Of a stretch of DNA of 64,000 nt, positions 57,395 to 64,000 are shown piece by piece. Positions within the stretch are counted from its first letter, which is position 1; each line of letters opens with the position of its first letter. Both the position numbers and the translations under genes were made by a program. The stretch comes from Earliella scabrosa (lineage: Eukaryota; Basidiomycota; Agaricomycetes; Polyporales; Polyporaceae), in contig JABYQQ010000012.1 in NCBI GenBank assembly GCA_022605405.1, forward strand, positions 1,240,001 through 1,304,000. The letters are read 5' to 3'. A model generated the notes under the pieces. It made no database searches, had not been told where the DNA came from, and saw only the letters and a program-made list of their open reading frames with translations.

Positions 57395-59050
57395 CTATCG
57401 CGCCCTCGAGCCCTGCGCCGCCGCGACCGCCGCTGCAAATGTCCTCTCGTCGGGCATCCTCCCGCTCCGGATGACCCCAAGCAGCCGCGCAGGGTCCGAC
57501 ACCCCCGCCTTCTCGCACTGCTTGAAGATCTCCTCCAGCCCAAACGGGCCCTCACCGCACTCTTCTGCGAACTGCAGCAGCGTCTTCGCGTGCTCCACCA
57601 TCAGGTTCGACCGTCTCTCCCACTCGTCCGCACGCACGCGCCCGTGGTGGCTTTCGATGAATGCCCGGTCCCCGCGCTCGAGCGCCTCCTGGTAGTAGTC
57701 GCGCACTGCCGCGCTGTCGAGGAACGTGTGGATGCCAAGCGGCGCGCGCTGTGGGCTCGCGAAGAGCTCTCGAATGCTGTGCTCGATCATGTTCGGGCTC
57801 TCGTCCGTCCAAGGCGCGAAGAGCGGTAGGCTGACGCCCTGCACGCAGTGGAGCGCCTCGTAGTCTTTGCGGATGTTGACACCGTTCCCGACCCGGAACT
57901 GCAGCTGGAGGATCGCGTACTCGCCCGCCCCGAGTGCGAGGATGCCCCGCTCGGCGTTGATGACGCCCTTGGGCAGGTCCCTTGGCGCGCAGTTCGTGAC
58001 CTGCACACATAGAGTCAACGTTGATCGTCCCGTAGGAAGCATCTGACTCACGTCCGTGCCATTGTAATTGATGACAGCGAGCCGTGGTTTCTTGTCCCAT
58101 GGGTCTTCCGGGACGACCATAGCAGCATACTTTCCGCTAGAGATGCGATGGATAAGCATCCAGACGAGACGACCGAATGGCAAGGGGAGTGGGATTGCTA
58201 GCATCAGTTGCGCAACGTACCTCGCGGATTGGAACGTGAATATACGGTCGCCCTCCCGTTTACCCTTCATGACAATCTCGACGGTCTCCGCATGACTAAT
58301 CGCCTGCGCTTGCGCACCAAAGATCAGCGCCTTCGCCTTGTCTTTGCGCCGGTTCTGGACGAGGACTCGCAGCGAGAGCAAACTGCGGGTGTACGACCCG
58401 TACTTCTTCGCCTCCGCCGGGTCGCCCTTCAACAAAATCCGCTCTCGTACAGTTTCTTGCGTCCCGCCCTCCCACAGCACAGGCGTGAGCGGAAACTGGA
58501 GCCTGCGGATAGGCGTGAGGTCGTGACGGGAGAGCGAGGAAGGGCACTCACAGCACATCAGCCCCGCCGTGTATGGACACCCAGCACCCGACCCCCTCCT
58601 TCTGCCCGGATGCGAATATCGGGGCTTGCGGAAACTTGGCGTTCCCGACTGGATCGGTGAGGAAGGCGGTGGTGAACGGGGGCTGGACGAAGTTCTTGCA
58701 GTCGTCTCGATGCCGGGACTTGTAGTCCGCGACTTGACACTCCTTGTTGCAATACCGCACCGCCCTGCGAAATGGTCATTCGGATTCGCATCCGCGGGAT
58801 GTGTATATATGCGCAGAACGACGGACAGAAAGCGCATCGCATGCGCATATAGGGAGAGAGCGACTCACTTGCAGACGGCGCATGCGCGCAGGTTCTGCTC
58901 GTTCTTCTTGCCGCAGAAACTACACTGGTGATAGACGGAACGTTTCTGCTGTTTCTCTTGCCTGCGCGGTCCACGCTGCATCTGGCTCCGCCACATGATG
59001 TCGGCAGCGTCGATGGTGCCCGCGAAAATGTCTTGGGGGTTAGACGGCAT
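57395..59050 (-). CDS. MYND zinc-finger protein, cluster member 4
   Basis: 455 aa; exons 59050-58869, 58764-58552, 58502-58221, 58136-58052 and 58000-57395. The MYND ligands are CSFC, CAVC, CNKEC and HRDDC. Shared blocks are SLRVLVQNRRKDK, VVPEDPWDKKPR with NYNGTD, GEYAILQLQFRVG, DYYQEALERGDR and ESHHGRVRA. Exon 1 is 182 nt, as in member 3, and exon 4 is 85 nt, as in member 2. The C-terminus is longer than in members 2 and 3, ending in an Ala-rich stretch. Function unknown. Confidence 0.84.
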
Positions 59051-59868
59051 GTTTGGGAGGTGCCGGGGAGGATGTGGGGAGGAAGGGTAGCTTAGTCACT
59101 GTACAGCGGTCAAGATGGTGAAGTTGGGCGGCCGCAGGGTGAATGGATACACAGGGAAGCGCAGGGTGGGATAAATATCGCAGAGCGACAATAACCGCAA
59201 CGTGAGAGGGTGGATGGAGGGTGGGCCGATGGTGGAGGTAAGGAGAGAGCGGTGCTACCCACCGTCTGGGATAGGTCATCAAAGTAGCTTCTTCCGCGCC
59301 AGTTGCCATTCCGCACAAACCGAAGTCTCTCGACAAACAATCGTCGGCGTAGGATGGCGCTGGCGAGCAGAAAGGTGTATCTAGGTGGTAGTACTGACCA
59401 GAAACACACGGGTCTCAGCAATCGGTTGCCGCGATGCAAGAGACAATAGTTATTCGAAGGCGCCGGAACCGCGTGGCAGTGACGTCAAGCCGGCTCTACT
59501 ACGCGAAGTAGTACTGTTGCCAATCCTAAGTCTTCGCAGTGAGTATGCAGGATTCAGTGAGTTCAGTCTGCGTGCTGACAATCCCAACGACCGTGCCACT
59601 TGACGAGGGGGACATGTCTACTACCCGGAGACTGCAGGACGGTACTATGGAGTGACTGGCACTTCCCGCGGAGCCCTACTATGTCATTCACATCCTGAGG
59701 AACAGACAACCGAGAACGGTGGGCTAGTACACAAGTACACAAGCATATGTACTTCGCATTGTGGGTCACTCCGACTCGGAGGCTTGTGACGGGATGACGG
59801 GCTTGCAGGGGAGGGCTGAGCGGGTACAGACAACGGTGCATCGCCGAACCGTGGATGACGCGCCAGGT
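59051..59868. other. Intergenic region between MYND member 4 and the NTPase gene
   Basis: 818 bases holding the member 4 promoter and the 3' flank of the NTPase gene. No gene seen. Confidence 0.4.
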
Positions 59869-61952
59869 CTAGTCGGCCTCGCCATGAAGCCCGATAACGT
59901 TCCTGGGATTGCAGTACGAGGCCAGCGCGGTGGCATGCACGAACTGAACGTAAACTTCGCCCTGGACTTCCTCCCACCGCGGAGCCATGTTCCACTGCAG
60001 CTCCCACCGTCCATAGGTATGTGGTGCGACGAGAACATACTTCACTTCGACTTGCGAGTGGCGGTGCCGTTTGGATTTCCGCACTTTGGCCAAGAGGTCG
60101 GCGATGAGGTCGAAACCGCTGTCGACGTCGCCATCCGCCCGCTGTATCGTCGCCTGGAAGACCCATAAGACGACCGTATTGAGGCTGGTCTCGAAGTAGA
60201 AGGCGTCGACTGGAGGGTCGCTTTGCGTAGTCGGCACGTAGAAGTCGTTGTTGACTTTGACCTCGCGCGAATCTGTATGCTGAATGCATTGACGAGACCT
60301 GTACATCTTGGCGAACGGCGAGCCTGTCAACGAGGAAGGGGGTTCACCGGCTAAGACCCGCTTGCGGCTCTGCAGCGTGAGCCTACTACCCTTCACGGTA
60401 AGACGATGGGTTTGAGTCGATGGGCGATAGGCGAACCGGTGGGGGAAGGCTTTGCTTCGAGTTGGGCTTGGCTGCATGAGCGCGAACTGACCGATCAGGC
60501 TGTCCAGCAAGGCAGGAGGTTCCACGTTTCCGGATAAGCAGCGGAGTGCGATGCCTTTGAACGCAGGGCCCGCAACAATTGACATCCCGTGACTGACAAA
60601 CGAAAAGAAGTCCGTTCCCGTTGTCCCGCCCAGCTGCAACGAATGTCGCCACAGCCACTCAGACACTCCTTTCGTCTTGAGTCGTATCCTGACCGTATCT
60701 TCGCAGAACTCGTTGACGTCGATGGGTTCCGCTCGGTCCATCAGAACGAGCCTATGAGAGGTCGTTTCGGTCCATCTATTTGGGTTGAATAGCGGTCGAA
60801 GATCGACGAGTGACGACACAGCGTGGTTGATACGTTGGCAGAATACTTCCTTGTCGCAAAAGAGTTCGAGCATATCGCGCGGGCACGGGCCGGCCTCCTC
60901 CATATATCTCTTCACTGTTTCTCGCATCGTTCTGAAAGGCGTTAGCGTCGCCGTGATGACATTCGGAACACGATACGTAGGCATCATCGGGCTCCGGCTT
61001 CTCGCACATCGCCTGAGGGAGGAAGCCATGCTTCATCCTGAAGGAAGAGAAGGGCAGGGTTAGCGCACTCTGAGCAGCACAGTGACTGTTCAACGTACAG
61101 CATAAAGAGCTCCTCTGTCGTCCAGAGCGACATGATCCATCGACGCAGATCAAAGGGGTGCCGGAGAAAGATCTCCACCCTGCTTTCCTCCGGCGGAGCA
61201 AAGACCACATAGAAGAACCTAGGGTGGAGGAGCCGCGTGGGGATGGACCCTCTTGAGACTCCTGGTTCGATGAGCATCCAGGGGACAGGAGCCTCTGAGG
61301 AGACGTGCCAGCCGTAGGCGTCAAAGTCGTGGAGGATCATCACAGTACCAGATGTGATTACGACCGTGACGGAATTGTTCATGGTGTAGTACACGTCTTG
61401 CCTTTCAGCCAAGCACCATAACAGAACGTAGACACCGAAGTGCGATTTCCCTGTAAGCCCCGTAAGATGGCATGGCATCATATGTGGTGGATAAACCGCA
61501 CCAATACCAGGCTGCCCGGTCAGAATGACGCCATCGGGGAATTCGAATGTTTGGGCAAGACTGAGGTAGTAACGCCTCAGACGATCGTACATGGTCTTGT
61601 ATTCCTCGCGCACATAGAAGCGTCCATCCGTGTTCTTGAGCATAATCCCCGTAAAGCCGAACAGGGCCGAGGAACCCGGGATCTCGACGATGTTACCGGC
61701 GACAGCGAGTTTCTCCAGCGCCGCTTTGTTGCCATACCACACATCTGTGAACGATTGCCAGAGCTCGCAAAGCCGGTCCTGATGAGACAGTTGACAGCGC
61801 TGAGCATTGATATAATCCCCAGCTTTGCGGGGGCGTATCTTCGGAGAGGGGCCAGGAATCGGCTCAGAATGATTGCGGGGACGTTTGAAGCTCCACTCCG
61901 GATCGTCGACCGAGGAAGACAGCTTGCGTTTTGAGCTTGGTTCGTCCGACAT
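59869..61952 (-). CDS. P-loop NTPase of the Crinkler/RHS-like type
   Basis: 631 aa; exons 61952-61502, 61450-61099, 61037-61008 and 60931-59869. A basic nuclear-signal-like N-terminus (SSKRKLSSS, SFKRPRNH) precedes VREEYKTMYDRL, then a Walker A motif GQPGIGKS at residues 146-153 that is interrupted by intron 1 inside the second-last Gly codon. WTTEELFML and GPCPRDMLELF follow at the spacing I associate with fungal Crinkler/RHS-related NTPases. No signal peptide is seen. The 30-nt third exon and its donor GTGCGA are the least certain parts. Family assignment comes from remembered motif patterns and needs a profile search. In other organisms relatives act as effectors or in genome conflict; no role is shown here. 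Confidence 0.65.
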
Positions 61953-64000
61953 GACCACGGTGTATCGTAAGATTTTGGTACAGCTGAATTGTGCAGGTGG
62001 TTTGAGTACTGGAAGGTACGGCGGAGTTCGGCTAGGAGTAGTGGTGTTTGTCTATGTTGACATCATGGTGGCATGTCGGGCGTCACCGCGCCAGCACTCC
62101 CAAATCGGAAGTTAATGTTGGTTGAACTGCTGGAGCATAGTAATGGAGAAACAACTTGACGCCGATTATATCAGTGCGTCGTTTTCTTCGTTCAAATGAC
62201 GTACTGCATTTGCAGCTCATGCTGACCTTAGCCCTTCTTTTCCGCGACGCGGCGTGGCACCCCTTTCAGCCCCGCGACCCCGCCGCGAAGTCGACTCCGA
62301 ACCGCAAAAGCCCGCGTTGACGTACACATTGCTTCTAAACGGTGAACGTTGAACATTGAACTCCGAGGGCACAAAATCCACCGTAAGCGGCGATACGTCT
62401 GTGACGACCGTGAACGGGCGGCTCTGCGCATGCGCATCTTTCGAGCTTCGCTACAGTACGTCATGATCACCCCGTCGCACCCGCACGGTGTGTCCGGCTC
62501 TGAAAGAGAACACGCTTGCATCGTCAACGCCGAACCTCTGAAGCCTGAAGCTTGTACCTTCATCTTCCAAGCCCGCGCCTGTGAGCCGCTTCGCGGGGTT
62601 CTGTCGCGTGTACGGTACAGGACCTGTGACGCTCGGTTGCATGACGCTTGCAATTGAAGGCCACCCTCGTTCTGCGCCGTCGGCTCGGGCACGGTGATTC
62701 CGTGATGGCGTCATACCGTGGTCCTGCAGGCGGTAGGCGGCAGGCGAGGTGAGGGACAGGAAGGCAAGTTGTCGAAGGAGCGAACGCTCATCGCACGCAT
62801 CTCTCGTGGACGGGTTCGCGGGAAACGGGGCTCGGACAGCACCGCCGGACATTCGACTGTGGCCGACGAAGGGGTCACCAATCGCCTGACGGGGTTGTTC
62901 TCAGGAGCGCCCGCTCGTGGGCCGAGTCGTGTGCACCGCTAGTGAGTACGCTGCGTCAGCCTGAGTGCGCATCACCAATGCTTGGAGCTGCAAGGATGAT
63001 GCGATAGCATGACGCATGAGAAGGACAAGGACAAAGGCTCGAAGCTGAAGATATCGTCCGTGCGTCGCTTCCTCTTCTCTGACTCTTGCCTCTTACTCCC
63101 TGCTACTGCGCTCACTCATACACCTCCTCTATTTCAGCCCACCGTCGCCTCGGCGCTGAGGAAGAGAAGAGAGGAAGCGGGCTACGGCGACCCAAGCGAC
63201 CCAAGACAGGGCACTCGGAGGTCACCGGTCGCCGGCGAACATGGAAGGACGATAACCAGAATAGACTATGCCGTTGTGCGCACTCAGGCAGGCGGGCGAG
63301 CCAGCCTGCAACGCCGATCACGGTCCTGCACGAGTACAGGAATAGGGCTGCAACGCGGTTTACGGTATAGATCACCGATCCCACAAGCCGGGGAACACCA
63401 GAATAGTTGGACTCTTCTCTTCTCTCCATCGCTCCTGAACTTGCCGCGAGCAATGACCGGCAAACGGTCGGTGTCGGTCTCAAGGCCAGTCGACCCCGTA
63501 TCATGCGACCATGCGACCAACCTCACGCCGCTGACCCCCACACGTACTAGTAGCGCCAAGGGTGTGGCAGACGTGCGTTCCAGGAATTACCCTCCTAATC
63601 GGCGGGGAACCCATCGGCCTCTGAGAATCGCTATCGCGTACGGGAAGTCGCGCGCTGTGGCAGCTCTTCGTAGACGTCATTCGGAAATCTCCTCAGGTGC
63701 GCCAGGCACCTTTGTAAGGGTGCACCGTGCGGAGATCGTGCATCCCCAACATTGTTGCACCCGTTCATGATCATTGCCCAACAGACTGCCACCGCGATAC
63801 CTTGCGTCATGCAGTCAATTTGCTGGGTTCTTGAAAGGCCGGCGTGGCCGCGGAGGAACTCGTCGCATAGACGAAGGAAGGCACGGTGCTCCGGCACGAA
63901 GTAGCTCCCACAGGAAGTGATTCCTGCCGCGTCCGTTTGTACGATCCCACCCGCCAACCTACGAGCCTGAGGGCACGGGTGGGTCCGGTAATGACGCTCT
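61953..64000. other. 2-kb region without an assignable gene
   Basis: Contains the promoter of the NTPase gene. Several open frames exist, the longest on the plus strand at 63009-63770 (253 codons) and one on the minus strand at 63631-63957. None has a recognised domain or a splice pattern that could be defended. The right edge may cut a gene. Confidence 0.3.

Noticed and set aside
63009..63957. Plus-strand 253-codon and minus-strand 108-codon frames near the right edge
   Set aside because: No recognisable domain; the plus frame contains several plausible donors and acceptors but no spliced product that looks like a family member.

Overview
This window is nuclear DNA of a filamentous basidiomycete, most likely an Agaricomycete and possibly a polypore. 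It is GC-rich and its genes are dense. Most are cut by many short GT-AG introns of about 50-90 nt, often with a CTAAC/CTGAC-like branch site. The proteins match fungal families: Rsm1/NIPA, Asa1, TPS1, Bsd2/NDFIP, the mitochondrial RNase II Dss1, Rfc5 and an STK16/Env7 kinase. No prokaryotic operons, CRISPR arrays or virus genes were seen. The placement is inferred from gene structure and protein families, because no search could be run.

Layout. 0-3 kb: an atypical G-alpha gene running off the left edge, divergent from a PPIL3-type cyclophilin. 3.8-9.8 kb: a tandem segmental duplication carrying two arrestin-fold genes. 9.85 kb: a tRNA-His with an intron. 10-17 kb: ASA1, a membrane-anchored SH3 protein and a second single-pass membrane protein. 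17.56-18.62 kb: a transposon-like element with 300-bp inverted arms and an 11-bp target duplication. 19-27.4 kb: an AIF-like oxidoreductase, an alpha/beta hydrolase, an F-box protein and a bHLH factor. 27.7-37.2 kb: RFC5, a short-chain dehydrogenase, TPS1 and a Bsd2-like adaptor. 38.6-50.8 kb: an alcohol dehydrogenase, Rsm1/NIPA, an STK16-like kinase, a charged nucleolar-type zinc-finger protein, mitochondrial RNase II and a second copy of the alcohol dehydrogenase. 51.4-59 kb: four paralogous MYND zinc-finger genes. 59.9-62 kb: a Crinkler/RHS-like P-loop NTPase. 62-64 kb: nothing assignable.

How the genes relate. Most of the window is conserved housekeeping: DNA replication clamp loading, chromatin and mRNA export, mitochondrial RNA turnover, trehalose synthesis and ubiquitin-ligase adaptors. 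It is interrupted by lineage-specific expansion: the arrestin pair, the dehydrogenase pair and the MYND quartet. In each expanded family the intron phases are the same in every copy and the internal exon lengths are equal or nearly so. This shows DNA-level duplication and supports the gene models. The MYND quartet plus the adjacent NTPase, about 10.6 kb, is the most accessory-looking and least understood part.

Gene models were spliced by hand and checked by reading-frame closure, family motifs and, where possible, agreement between paralogs. Exact splice sites are predictions.
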